A DNA stretch of 21,599 bases. It comes from Sulfurimonas sp. (GTDB taxonomy: Bacteria > Campylobacterota > Campylobacteria > Campylobacterales > Sulfurimonadaceae). A program made the translations under genes and the position numbers. The stretch lies in the NCBI GenBank assembly GCA_021648465.1, contig JAKISR010000031.1, forward strand, positions 1-21,599. Reading direction: 5' to 3'. This document shows, piece after piece, positions 15,605 through 21,599 of the stretch (its first letter is position 1; the number at the start of each line of letters is the position of its first letter). A model generated the notes under the pieces. That model saw only the letters and a list, made by a program, of their open reading frames with translations. It was not told where the DNA came from and did no database searches.

Positions 15605-15610
15605 TATAAT
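15605..15610 (+). promoter_or_regulatory. -10 box (TATAAT) of ppaC
   Basis: TATAAT lies 2 bp past the kinase stop and 25 bp before the ppaC ATG. A start near 15617 gives a ~19-nt leader that contains AAAAGG (15624–15629). ppaC is thus probably transcribed on its own as well as by read-through. Confidence 0.5.
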
Positions 15611-15635
15611 TACAAAATTTTTTAAAAGGTTATAA

Positions 15636-16556
15636 ATGTCAACATATATTTTTGGTCACACTAATCCTGATAGTGATTCTATTATCGGTGCTATCTCTCT
15701 AGCATATCTTAAAAATCAATTAGGTGAAGATTGTGTAGCTACTCGTCAAGGAAATATCTCAGCTGAGACTCAGTTTATTTTAAATAAGTTTGGTGGACAA
15801 ACTCCTGAACTTAAAACTTCATATGCTGGTGAAAATGTATATATAGTTGACTTTTCAGACAAGGCACAAGCTCCAAAAGATATTATGGAAGCTACAATTT
15901 TAGGGATTTATGATCATCATAAACTAGGTGATTTAACCACGAACACGCCTTTAGAATGCTGGATTAGACCTATTGGATGTTCAAACACAGTTATAAAAGA
16001 AGCGTATGATTATTATGGTGTTGAAATTCCTAAAGATATTGCAGGGATGATGCTTTGTGCTATTTTAAGTGATACTGTAATCTTTAAATCTCCAACTTGT
16101 ACAAAAATAGATACAAAAGCTGCTAAAGAATTAGCAAAAATAGCTGAAATAGAGGATTATAAAGATCTTGGTATGGAGATGTTTATAGTTAAATCAGCTG
16201 TAGCGGGAGCAACCTCTCGTGATTTAATTACTCGTGATTATAAAGAGTTTGATATGGGAAGCTCAAGGATTGGAGTTGGTCAACTCGAAGTGGTAGATTT
16301 AAATGTTTTTGATAATATAAAAAATGATTTGTTTAAAGATATGAGAAAATTAAAACAGGAAAGTGGATTACACTCAACGATTTTACTTTTAACAGATATT
16401 ATAAAAGAGGGTTCTCAACTTTTAATTGTTAGTGATGATGAAAGTAAAATTGAGAATGCATTTGATGTTAAACTTGAAAATTCTCAAATATGGCTAGATG
16501 GAGTTTTAAGCCGTAAAAAACAGATTATTCCCTTCTTACAACCACAGTTTCAGTAA
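15636..16556 (+). CDS. ppaC: Manganese-dependent (family II) inorganic pyrophosphatase
   Basis: This cytoplasmic enzyme splits pyrophosphate released by biosynthesis and so pulls those reactions forward. The 306-residue length is standard. The N-terminal DHH domain shows G-H8-T-N-P-D12-S-D14-S, V-D72-F-S-D75 and D93-H94-H95-K96, the metal ligands of the family. The C-terminal DHHA2 domain ends with S292-R-K-K-Q (292–296), the substrate-binding signature. No CBS or DRTGG insert is present, so it is the unregulated form. The gene converges on the FliL-like gene with 13 bp between stops. Confidence 0.97.
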   Translation: MSTYIFGHTNPDSDSIIGAISLAYLKNQLGEDCVATRQGNISAETQFILNKFGGQTPELKTSYAGENVYIVDFSDKAQAPKDIMEATILGIYDHHKLGDLTTNTPLECWIRPIGCSNTVIKEAYDYYGVEIPKDIAGMMLCAILSDTVIFKSPTCTKIDTKAAKELAKIAEIEDYKDLGMEMFIVKSAVAGATSRDLITRDYKEFDMGSSRIGVGQLEVVDLNVFDNIKNDLFKDMRKLKQESGLHSTILLLTDIIKEGSQLLIVSDDESKIENAFDVKLENSQIWLDGVLSRKKQIIPFLQPQFQ

Positions 16557-16577
16557 TATTTCTCACGTATTACTGAA
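16549..16577. terminator. Palindrome over both stop codons of the convergent ppaC and FliL-like genes
   Basis: TTCAGTAATA (16549–16558) and TATTACTGAA (16568–16577) are perfect 10-bp complements around a 9-nt loop. The ppaC stop (16554–16556) lies in one arm and the opposite-strand stop (16570–16572) in the other. It could act on both transcripts, but neither side has a run of T, so intrinsic termination would be weak. Confidence 0.4.
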
Positions 16578-17082
16578 TAATAAACTTATTAAAATAAACC
16601 TCTATTACTTTACCAGTAGAGAGGTTCTTATTTAAAGTATCACTTAATTCTTTTCTCATCTTTTCACTATTTGCTGTTGCAATAGGATTCCCAAGCATTG
16701 TATTAATTGTAGAATCTCTTAGTATTACACTTTTTTTCAAAATTTCTTTTTTAATATCATCTTTGCTTCCAAACCATGAGTTGTCTTTTGTATTAGATTT
16801 ATATTTTAGTGATATATTGGCTATAAGTTTTCTATCTCCTGCAATATTAAAAATAAAATCTCCAAGATTTGCTATTTCATCATTTGTTATAGATACTTGC
16901 ATTCCAGAAGAGCTTATGGATTTTGTTATCATATCTCTTGGTGATTTTCCACTATTGTCATATTTTTTAATATTACCAAAATCTGAATTCTTAACACCAA
17001 GAGCAAGTAATAGTAGTACTATAATTGAAAATACAATTGTACTTACTGTTTTGATTATTTGAATTCTTTTTTTACGTTGCAT
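16570..17082 (-). CDS. FliL-family (stator/basal-body associated) membrane protein
   Basis: The 170-residue protein has a basic N-terminus, one TM helix (about 10–30) and a periplasmic domain. FliL hallmarks are R-K-L-I-A-N-I-S-L-K-Y-K in the middle, the I-L-R-D-S-T-I-N-T-M-L-G helix start, a helix ending in L-N-K-N-L-S-T-G-K-V, and the terminal V-Y-F-N-K-F-I-I-Q, which resembles the V-Y/L-F-T-x-F-V-I-Q end of FliL. FliL rings surround MotA/MotB and help torque. This copy stands alone, not in a fli operon, and its loop region is long, so it may be the main FliL or a diverged paralog. A TATAAT on the minus strand (plus 17116–17121) about 34 bp upstream is a likely -10. Confidence 0.75.
   Translation of the reverse strand: MQRKKRIQIIKTVSTIVFSIIVLLLLALGVKNSDFGNIKKYDNSGKSPRDMITKSISSSGMQVSITNDEIANLGDFIFNIAGDRKLIANISLKYKSNTKDNSWFGSKDDIKKEILKKSVILRDSTINTMLGNPIATANSEKMRKELSDTLNKNLSTGKVIEVYFNKFIIQ
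16597..16626 (+). terminator. Second hairpin downstream of ppaC, inside the opposite gene
   Basis: AACCTCT (16597–16603) pairs with AGAGGTT (16620–16626), and an inner ACT/AGT pair extends the stem across a small internal loop. It lies about 40 bp past the ppaC stop and is followed by CTTATTTA, a weak U-rich tail. It is also coding sequence for the C-terminus of the FliL-like protein, so it may be coincidence. Confidence 0.25.
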
Positions 17083-17171
17083 TTATATGTCTTTTTATTT
17101 ATATGAGATGATATAATTATACTCTTAAAAAATAAATTATGTTATTATAGTGTACTTAAAAAGGTCAAAAT
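17083..17171. promoter_or_regulatory. Divergent promoter region between the FliL-like gene and ygiQ
   Basis: The 89-bp spacer is almost all A/T. A minus-strand TATAAT (plus 17116–17121) suits the FliL-like gene. A TATTAT at 17143–17148 suits ygiQ, which also has AAAAAGG (17158–17164) as ribosome site. No operator-like palindrome stands out. Confidence 0.4.
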
Positions 17172-18947
17172 TTGAGTAGAAGAAGTAAAGTCAAACAACC
17201 AAAAAGAGATACTGTTACATTTACAAGTAAAGATTTTCTTCCAACTACAAAAGAGGAGATGAATACTTTAGGATGGGGTAGATGTGATATTATTCTTGTA
17301 AGCGGGGATGCTTATATTGACTCTCCCTTTATTGGTATATCTATGGTTGGTAGAATGCTTGAAAGAATGGGCTATAAAGTTGGTATGATAGGTCAGCCTG
17401 ATATTAAATTTCCTGATGATATTATGCGTTTGGGTGAACCTAGACTTTATTGGGGTGTTAGTGGTGGGAGTGTTGATTCTATGGTTTCGAATTATACTGC
17501 AACAAAAAAATTTCGTAACTCTGATGATTATACTCCTGGTGGAAAAAACAATAAGCGTCCAGATAGAGCTTTAAGTGTTTATTGTAATTTAATTAGGCGA
17601 TATTTTAAAGATACTGTTCCTCTTGTTCTAGGTGGAATAGAAGCAAGTTTAAGAAGAGTTACTCATTATGATTATTGGCAAAATAAACTAAAAAAACCAG
17701 TTATTTTTGATGCAAAAGCAGACATACTTATCTATGGAATGGGTGAAATTGCACTAGAACAAGTAACAAAAGCTTTAGATAAAAATAGAGATTTTAGAGA
17801 TATCAGAGGTATTTGTTATATCGAAAAAGAGCCAAACTATGAGTATATTCAACTTCCATCTCATCAGGAGTGTATTGATGATAAAGAGAAGTATATAGAC
17901 CTGTTTGATGATTTTTATGATAACAATGATCCAATAAGTGCAAATGGGCTTTGTCAACAAGTTGATTCACGATATCTTATTCAAAATCCCCCATGTGATT
18001 ATTTGGATGAATCAGAAATGGATGCAAACTCAAATCTTCCATTTACAAGAGAACTTCATCCATACTATGCAGCGATGGGCAAGGTAAAATGCCTAGAGAC
18101 CATTAAATTCTCTATTATGACTCATCATGGCTGTTGGGGAGAGTGTAACTTCTGTGCTATTGGTGTTCATCAAGGTAGAACAATTCGTACACGAACAGAA
18201 GGTAATATCTTAAAAGAAGCAAAAGAGTTTAATAAGTATAAAGATTACAAAGGTATTATCTCTGATGTTGGTGGACCAACTGCAAATATGTACGGTTATG
18301 AATGTGGAAAAAAACTTAAAAAAGGTACATGTGATGATATTCGTTGTGTAGATGCAGAGCGACTTTGTAAAGTTATGCATGTAGATCATGGAAGAAACTT
18401 AAATCTACTCAGAAAAATCCGAGAAGTGGATGGTGTAAGAAAAGCATTTATCGCTTCAGGTGTTAGGTATGACTTAATTACAGCAGATAAAAGAAATGGA
18501 TTTTCATATTTAAAAGAGATGGTGCAACATCATATATCTGGACAGCTTAAAGTTGCACCAGAGCATACACAACAACATGTGTTAGAACTTATGGGTAAAC
18601 CTGGAAAGGAGACTCTAGTTGATTTTAAAAAGATGTATGATAAGCTAAATAAAGAAGAGGGCAAAAATCAATTTTTAACTTACTATCTTATAGCGGCACA
18701 CCCTGGATGCGAAGAAAAAGATATGCATGAACTAAAGAGATTTACAACTGATGAGTTGCAGATGAACCCTGAACAGGCTCAAGTATTTACTCCAACACCA
18801 GGGACATACTCAGCAGTAATGTACTATACAGAAATGGATCCAAAAACTCGCAAAAAAATATTTGTTGAAAAAGATACAAAAAGAAAAGAGAAACAAAAAA
18901 AGATAGTAGTTGAAAAAGACTGCTTTAAATCAGGTTTTGCTTCGTAA
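17172..18947 (+). CDS. ygiQ: YgiQ-family radical SAM protein (UPF0313)
   Basis: The 591-residue protein belongs to a conserved radical SAM family whose reaction is unknown. Features in order are: an N-terminal cobalamin-binding-like alpha/beta part (about 35–100) with D-I-I-L-V-S-G-D-A-Y-I-D; the family signature G-G-I-E-A-S-L-R-R-V-T-H-Y-D-Y-W; the [4Fe-4S] cysteines C321-W-G-E-C325-N-F-C328; and a Cys-rich insert (C-G-K-K-L-K-K-G-T-C, then I-R-C-V) that may hold a second metal site. T-P-T-P-G-T-Y-S near the C-terminus also fits. It lacks the ~100-residue basic tail of some members but is full length for many. The start is TTG at 17172 with a good ribosome site. It converges on the LolA-like gene. 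Confidence 0.93.
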   Translation: MSRRSKVKQPKRDTVTFTSKDFLPTTKEEMNTLGWGRCDIILVSGDAYIDSPFIGISMVGRMLERMGYKVGMIGQPDIKFPDDIMRLGEPRLYWGVSGGSVDSMVSNYTATKKFRNSDDYTPGGKNNKRPDRALSVYCNLIRRYFKDTVPLVLGGIEASLRRVTHYDYWQNKLKKPVIFDAKADILIYGMGEIALEQVTKALDKNRDFRDIRGICYIEKEPNYEYIQLPSHQECIDDKEKYIDLFDDFYDNNDPISANGLCQQVDSRYLIQNPPCDYLDESEMDANSNLPFTRELHPYYAAMGKVKCLETIKFSIMTHHGCWGECNFCAIGVHQGRTIRTRTEGNILKEAKEFNKYKDYKGIISDVGGPTANMYGYECGKKLKKGTCDDIRCVDAERLCKVMHVDHGRNLNLLRKIREVDGVRKAFIASGVRYDLITADKRNGFSYLKEMVQHHISGQLKVAPEHTQQHVLELMGKPGKETLVDFKKMYDKLNKEEGKNQFLTYYLIAAHPGCEEKDMHELKRFTTDELQMNPEQAQVFTPTPGTYSAVMYYTEMDPKTRKKIFVEKDTKRKEKQKKIVVEKDCFKSGFAS

Positions 18948-18976
18948 AAGAGATGTTATTGAAATTTCATCTCTTT
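18946..18976. terminator. Hairpin between the convergent ygiQ and LolA-like genes
   Basis: AAAGAGATG (18947–18955) and CATCTCTTT (18968–18976) form a perfect 9-bp stem with a 12-nt loop. The left arm begins in the ygiQ stop and the minus-strand stop lies in the loop (18956–18958). On each strand the 3' arm ends in CTCTTT, so the A:U-rich stem base could serve as a short U tract. A bidirectional terminator is plausible but not strong. Confidence 0.5.
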
Positions 18977-19618
18977 AAGCGTCATCACAGCGGTATTCAT
19001 ACCTCCTACAAACTTAGTCTCTTTGTGAGGAACTAAAACACCTCGTCTAGGTTTAAAATCTTCATAACGAGTTAAAAATTGCATCTGTTGCGGACCCATT
19101 TTAAGTCTTCCAATAGCTTGTTGTATAAGGTGTGTTTTTTTAGATACTATGTATTCTACTGTTAAATTACCATTTTTTAAAATAAAGATATATTGTTTTT
19201 TATTTTCTCTTAATGATAAATCTTTAAGTTTATTTTTTAAAACTAATGGATGGTATAAACGCATTAGTTGTAGTTTTACAGCATTAAACATTGGACCTTT
19301 AATAGGTGAAGCTCTACCACCAAAGATTTTTGTAGCAGAATCTTTATTTATCATTCTCACTTCTGTTCTCTCTGGATACACAATCTCTGTACGAAGTTGG
19401 TAAGGCATAGATATTTCACGGTTGTCAAAGCCACTTTTATCTGAAGTCATAAATTCTATATTCCAAGTTTGTTTATAATTATTTAGTTGAGAAAGTTTTT
19501 TCTTTCCTCCATATGCTTTTATCATCTTGTTTATAATTGCATTTGCATTTAATTCTTTCGCATTAGCTGTATTTGATAAAAAAAGTGCTATTAAAAGTAT
19601 GCTTATAATATATTTCAT
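18956..19618 (-). CDS. Periplasmic LolA-fold / outer-membrane lipoprotein-sorting-like protein
   Basis: The 220-residue protein has a clear signal peptide (M-K-Y-I-I-S-I-L-L-I..., cleaved after A-N-A, about residue 20). It then begins N-A-I-I-N-K-M-I-K-A-Y-G-G, the typical helix opening of LolA-like 'lipoprotein-sorting' proteins, and continues with alternating beta strands ending M-T-L-K-E-M-K-F. Proteins of this fold carry lipids or lipoproteins in the periplasm. True LolA is usually slightly shorter and I see no decisive residue, so this is more likely an uncharacterised relative. It lies 35 bp downstream of the peroxidase gene in the same direction and has its own -10 box. The physiological role is not known. 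Confidence 0.65.
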   Translation of the reverse strand: MKYIISILLIALFLSNTANAKELNANAIINKMIKAYGGKKKLSQLNNYKQTWNIEFMTSDKSGFDNREISMPYQLRTEIVYPERTEVRMINKDSATKIFGGRASPIKGPMFNAVKLQLMRLYHPLVLKNKLKDLSLRENKKQYIFILKNGNLTVEYIVSKKTHLIQQAIGRLKMGPQQMQFLTRYEDFKPRRGVLVPHKETKFVGGMNTAVMTLKEMKFQ

Positions 19619-19643
19619 TTAGTGTCCATCTTATTTTTTTGTG

Positions 19644-19649
19644 ATTATA
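19644..19649 (-). promoter_or_regulatory. -10 box (TATAAT) of the LolA-like gene
   Basis: The plus strand reads ATTATA, hence TATAAT on the minus strand, 25 bp before the ATG at 19618 and just past the peroxidase stop. A start near 19637 leaves a ~19-nt leader with a weak AGATGGA ribosome site. The gene can be expressed apart from the peroxidase. Confidence 0.4.
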
Positions 19650-19653
19650 TCAT

Positions 19654-20661
19654 CTATTGTGGAAATTTTGTTGGTATTTTTAACTTCATGGGTTCACCTT
19701 CAAGTGTTCTTAAAAAAGTAACAATTTTTTCAATATCATCTATAGTTAAATCTCTGTCTATCATAAAAAGAGATAACCCTTTTGCATCTGAAAATCTTCC
19801 ACCATTTCCACAAATTGCAGTTGCTTCATGGATGGTTTTTACAGACCCATCATGAAAATATGGTCCTGATTTTGTTATATCTCTAAGAGTTGGTGTTTTA
19901 AATGCTCCAGTAGCTTTTTCAATACCTTTTCTTACTTCTATTCTACCTTTATCACCATCTTTTAAACCTAAATTATGAAAACTTCCATCTGAAAAGTTAT
20001 AACCACTGTGACAATCAGTACAACGACCTTTATCTTTAAAGAGTTCAAAACCATCTTGTGCATTTTTACTGATTGCTTTTTTATTACCTTTTATATATCT
20101 ATCAAATGGTGCCTCTGTAGATACAATCGTTCTCTCAAATGATGCTATAGCTTTTGCTAAAGTATCTTTTGTAATACCTAAACCAGGATATGCTTTATCA
20201 AAAAGTATTTTATACCCTTGAATCTTTCTAAGTTTTGGTATTAACTCTTTCAATGGCATATTCATCTCCACATCAGCTTCAATAGGACCTAATGCTTGTT
20301 CTTCTAAAGTTTCAACTCTGCCATCCCAAAATTGATGAGTTTGATAAGCTGTATTTAAAATAGTTGGAGAATTTCTAGGACCAACTTTACCTTCATGTCC
20401 TATTGCTTTTGGTTCAGCATCACTCCAGCCAAGCTCTGGATTATGACAAGATGCACAAGATATTTCTTCAGATTTTGACAATCTTTTGTCAAAAAATAAA
20501 AGTTTTCCAAGTTCAACTCTTTGAAGTGTCAATCTATTGTCTTTAGGTTGAGGAACACCATTTGGTCTTAACCATTCAGAAGAAGTACTAAAAGCTTGTA
20601 AAGGGATTATGCTAAGAAGCAAAACTGTTAATATAAGGAATGTTAGTTTTTTATTTTTCAT
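19654..20661 (-). CDS. Periplasmic di-heme cytochrome c peroxidase (CcpA/MauG family)
   Basis: Bacterial di-heme peroxidases reduce hydrogen peroxide in the periplasm with electrons from cytochrome c. The 335-residue protein has a signal peptide (about 1–24) and two c-type heme sites, C69-A-S-C72-H73 (N-terminal, peroxidatic) and C214-T-D-C217-H218 (C-terminal, electron-transfer). Family motifs include L-G-K-x-L-F-F-D-K-R-L-S, G-P-R-N-S-P-T-I-L-N-T, F-W-D-G-R, F-K-T-P-T-L-R-D and G-P-Y-F-H-D-G-S. Length is normal. The ATG at 20661 follows an AAGAAGAG ribosome site. A repeated palindrome lies 50–75 bp upstream. The LolA-like gene follows. Confidence 0.94.
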   Translation of the reverse strand: MKNKKLTFLILTVLLLSIIPLQAFSTSSEWLRPNGVPQPKDNRLTLQRVELGKLLFFDKRLSKSEEISCASCHNPELGWSDAEPKAIGHEGKVGPRNSPTILNTAYQTHQFWDGRVETLEEQALGPIEADVEMNMPLKELIPKLRKIQGYKILFDKAYPGLGITKDTLAKAIASFERTIVSTEAPFDRYIKGNKKAISKNAQDGFELFKDKGRCTDCHSGYNFSDGSFHNLGLKDGDKGRIEVRKGIEKATGAFKTPTLRDITKSGPYFHDGSVKTIHEATAICGNGGRFSDAKGLSLFMIDRDLTIDDIEKIVTFLRTLEGEPMKLKIPTKFPQ

Positions 20662-20713
20662 ATCTCTTCTTTAAAAAAAATTTCTTAATTTTATCAAAAA
20701 ATAGTTAGTAAAG

Positions 20714-20738
20714 TATTGTTTATAACAATTTATTGTTA
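20714..20738 (-). promoter_or_regulatory. Palindromic repeats upstream of the peroxidase gene (candidate operator)
   Basis: ATTGTT (20715–20720), AACAAT (20724–20729) and ATTGTT (20733–20738) alternate, making two overlapping inverted repeats. The best is TAACAAT-TT-ATTGTTA (20723–20738). A minus-strand TAAAAT (plus 20688–20693) may be the -10, placing the palindrome about 50 bp before the start, where an activator would bind. Redox regulators of the FNR/CRP or Fur/PerR types bind A/T-rich palindromes, but the match to either consensus is imperfect. Confidence 0.35.
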
Positions 20739-20751
20739 AAGTTTAAATCTA

Positions 20752-21405
20752 TTAAGTGGCACTTTTATGTTTTTTATGATAAAAAAACCAAGAGATCCAA
20801 AAAAATGCTGATAACCCTATTGCCGCAACAATAGCTGGTTTAGGATCATTAAATGTGCTGATAGAACCTGCATAAGAAATTATCAATACATAAGGAATAG
20901 CACTTAATAACCAGGCAAATAGAAATTTTTTAAACTCCATTTTTGTTATTCCAGAAAGACAAGCTGAAGCTTCTGGAAGAAGTGGAATTGCTCTTGAGAG
21001 CAATATCGTAACAAAGCCATGTTTGTGAAAAGTTTCAATTGCATCAATTCTTTTATCATCATCTTTTATTAAAAAAAGTAAAAAACTATCCCCATAACGG
21101 CGACTTAATATATATCCAACAGTGCCTGCTAGTAGAATTCCTATGATAGAAAATAAAGCACCGAGCATAAACCCTAAAAAATATCCTGCTAAAATTATTG
21201 TGGTAAGGGTTGGTATAGCTATAAATAAATCAATAAACAATAACGCTACTACAAGAGCTCCTACATAAAGAGGCGACACATTTTTAGCTTGCTCTAATAG
21301 CTCTTTAATCTGCTCTATACTTAAAATACCTGTAAATTTCATTATAAAAAATATACTTATAAAAATAGTCGCAATAATTAAAAATATTTTTATTAATTGT
21401 CTCAA
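20752..21405 (-). CDS. TVP38/TMEM64 (DedA-like, VTT-domain) membrane protein
   Basis: The 217-residue integral membrane protein has a TM helix at about 5–25, hydrophobic segments at 48–100 and 131–180, and a last TM near 190–208, ending in K-K-H-K. The VTT signature is seen in A-G-Y-F-L-G (73–78), G-T-V-G-Y-I-L-S-R-R-Y-G (94–105) and L-L-S-R-A-I-P-L-L-P-E-A (135–146), the last being the conserved R-x-x-P region. Relatives are linked to membrane lipid flipping and envelope homeostasis; the substrate here is unknown. The start is TTG at 21405, because an in-frame stop lies just upstream and the next ATG would cut the first helix. An insertion sequence begins 74 bp upstream, which may have cut off regulatory DNA. 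Confidence 0.85.
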   Translation of the reverse strand: MRQLIKIFLIIATIFISIFFIMKFTGILSIEQIKELLEQAKNVSPLYVGALVVALLFIDLFIAIPTLTTIILAGYFLGFMLGALFSIIGILLAGTVGYILSRRYGDSFLLFLIKDDDKRIDAIETFHKHGFVTILLSRAIPLLPEASACLSGITKMEFKKFLFAWLLSAIPYVLIISYAGSISTFNDPKPAIVAAIGLSAFFWISWFFYHKKHKSAT

Positions 21406-21478
21406 TATAATTTCTTTTTACTGAATTCTAACATTTTTTTATAAATTTTTGGAAAACTATTAATAATTTGACTTGGAA

Positions 21479-21599
21479 TGTCCCCTATAAACTAGACAAA
21501 ATAATAATCAAATAATTTAGATAAAATAATGTTTATACATTATGACTATATAGAGGATTATATAATGGCAAGAAAAGGGTATAGCGAAGAGTTCAAAGT
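21479..21599 (+). mobile_element. Left end of an IS3-type insertion sequence (continues past the window)
   Basis: The element appears to begin at 21479 with TGTCCCCTATAAACTAGACA, a terminal sequence of the TG-start kind seen in IS3-family elements. About 85 bp of A/T-rich leader follow, then a transposase start. The leader holds a 6-bp inverted repeat, ATAATG (21526–21531) and CATTAT (21538–21543). The right end and the target duplication are outside the window, so the exact boundary is not proven. Confidence 0.65.
21565..21599 (+). CDS. Transposase OrfA, IS3 family (first 11 codons only)
   Basis: The frame reads M-A-R-K-G-Y-S-E-E-F-K and runs off the window. This is the common opening of IS3-family OrfA proteins (helix-turn-helix DNA-binding subunit, HTH_Tnp_1), which resemble M-x-R-K-R-Y-S/T-E-E-F-K. 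AGAGGA (21551–21556) lies 8 nt upstream as ribosome site. OrfB and the frameshift region would follow to the right. The call rests on 11 residues plus the terminal repeat. Confidence 0.65.
   Translation, partial: MARKGYSEEFK

Noticed and set aside
16763..17062. Plus-strand open frame of 99 codons opposite the FliL-like gene
   Set aside because: The minus-strand protein has clear FliL features and a TM; the plus-strand translation shows no domain and no ribosome site.
1..21599. CRISPR array, tRNA or rRNA genes, prophage genes or a defence island
   Set aside because: No regularly spaced repeats, no tRNA-like T-loop and acceptor patterns, no rRNA segments and no phage structural or restriction genes were seen.

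Overview
The window is AT-rich DNA with tightly packed genes, many overlapping stops and starts (TAATG, ATGA), frequent TTG/GTG starts, and promoters that show mainly a TATAAT -10 box. Gene content and order point to a Campylobacterota bacterium (the former Epsilonproteobacteria), most likely a free-living Sulfurimonas-like one. The evidence is the accD–rlmH–dksA–dus block, the fliN–fliO pair with a FliO that has a periplasmic N-terminal domain, a family II pyrophosphatase, TauE/SafE, a di-heme peroxidase and large hybrid sensor kinases. The lineage is an inference from this content and from recalled gene orders; no database was searched.

Layout. 1–209 holds no firm gene, only a frame open from the left edge to a stop at 153–155 and an imperfect inverted repeat. 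210–566 is an orphan lipoprotein. 684–6038 is one rightward, probably co-transcribed block: accD, a short thiE, rlmH, a DksA-family gene, a two-TM membrane protein, a tRNA-dihydrouridine synthase and an unknown protein with a possible degenerate nuclease fold. 7706–6035 (minus) is a small flagellar operon: a CheX-like protein, FliN and FliO. 7809–11379 (plus) is tauE-like and uvrA, overlapping by 8 bp. 11420–15602 is a signalling pair: a REC–HD-GYP c-di-GMP phosphodiesterase and a BvgS-like hybrid histidine kinase with two periplasmic solute-binding domains. ppaC follows, converging on a stand-alone FliL-like gene. Then come a YgiQ-type radical SAM protein (plus) and, on the minus strand, a LolA-fold periplasmic protein, a di-heme cytochrome c peroxidase and a TVP38/DedA membrane protein. 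The last ~120 bp are the left end of an IS3-type insertion sequence with the first codons of its transposase OrfA.

How the genes fit together. The first block joins fatty-acid initiation, ribosome and tRNA modification and a ppGpp cofactor-like regulator, so it looks like a growth-linked housekeeping operon. The fliN/fliO/CheX-like operon, the distant FliL-like gene and the HD-GYP/hybrid-kinase pair all bear on motility or the motile-to-sessile switch. The right end (peroxidase, LolA-like protein, DedA) is envelope and oxidative-stress related.

Most genes belong to known families. The points most worth a second look are: a perfect 8-bp hairpin that contains the start codon of the SD-less dus gene; the unknown 378-aa protein with a D...E-x-T active-site-like pattern; the kinase's C-terminal helical domain without a phosphoryl-accepting histidine; palindromes over the flagellar-operon promoter and upstream of the peroxidase; and convergent gene pairs whose stop codons lie inside or beside one hairpin. 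I found no clear new defence system, CRISPR array, tRNA or rRNA.
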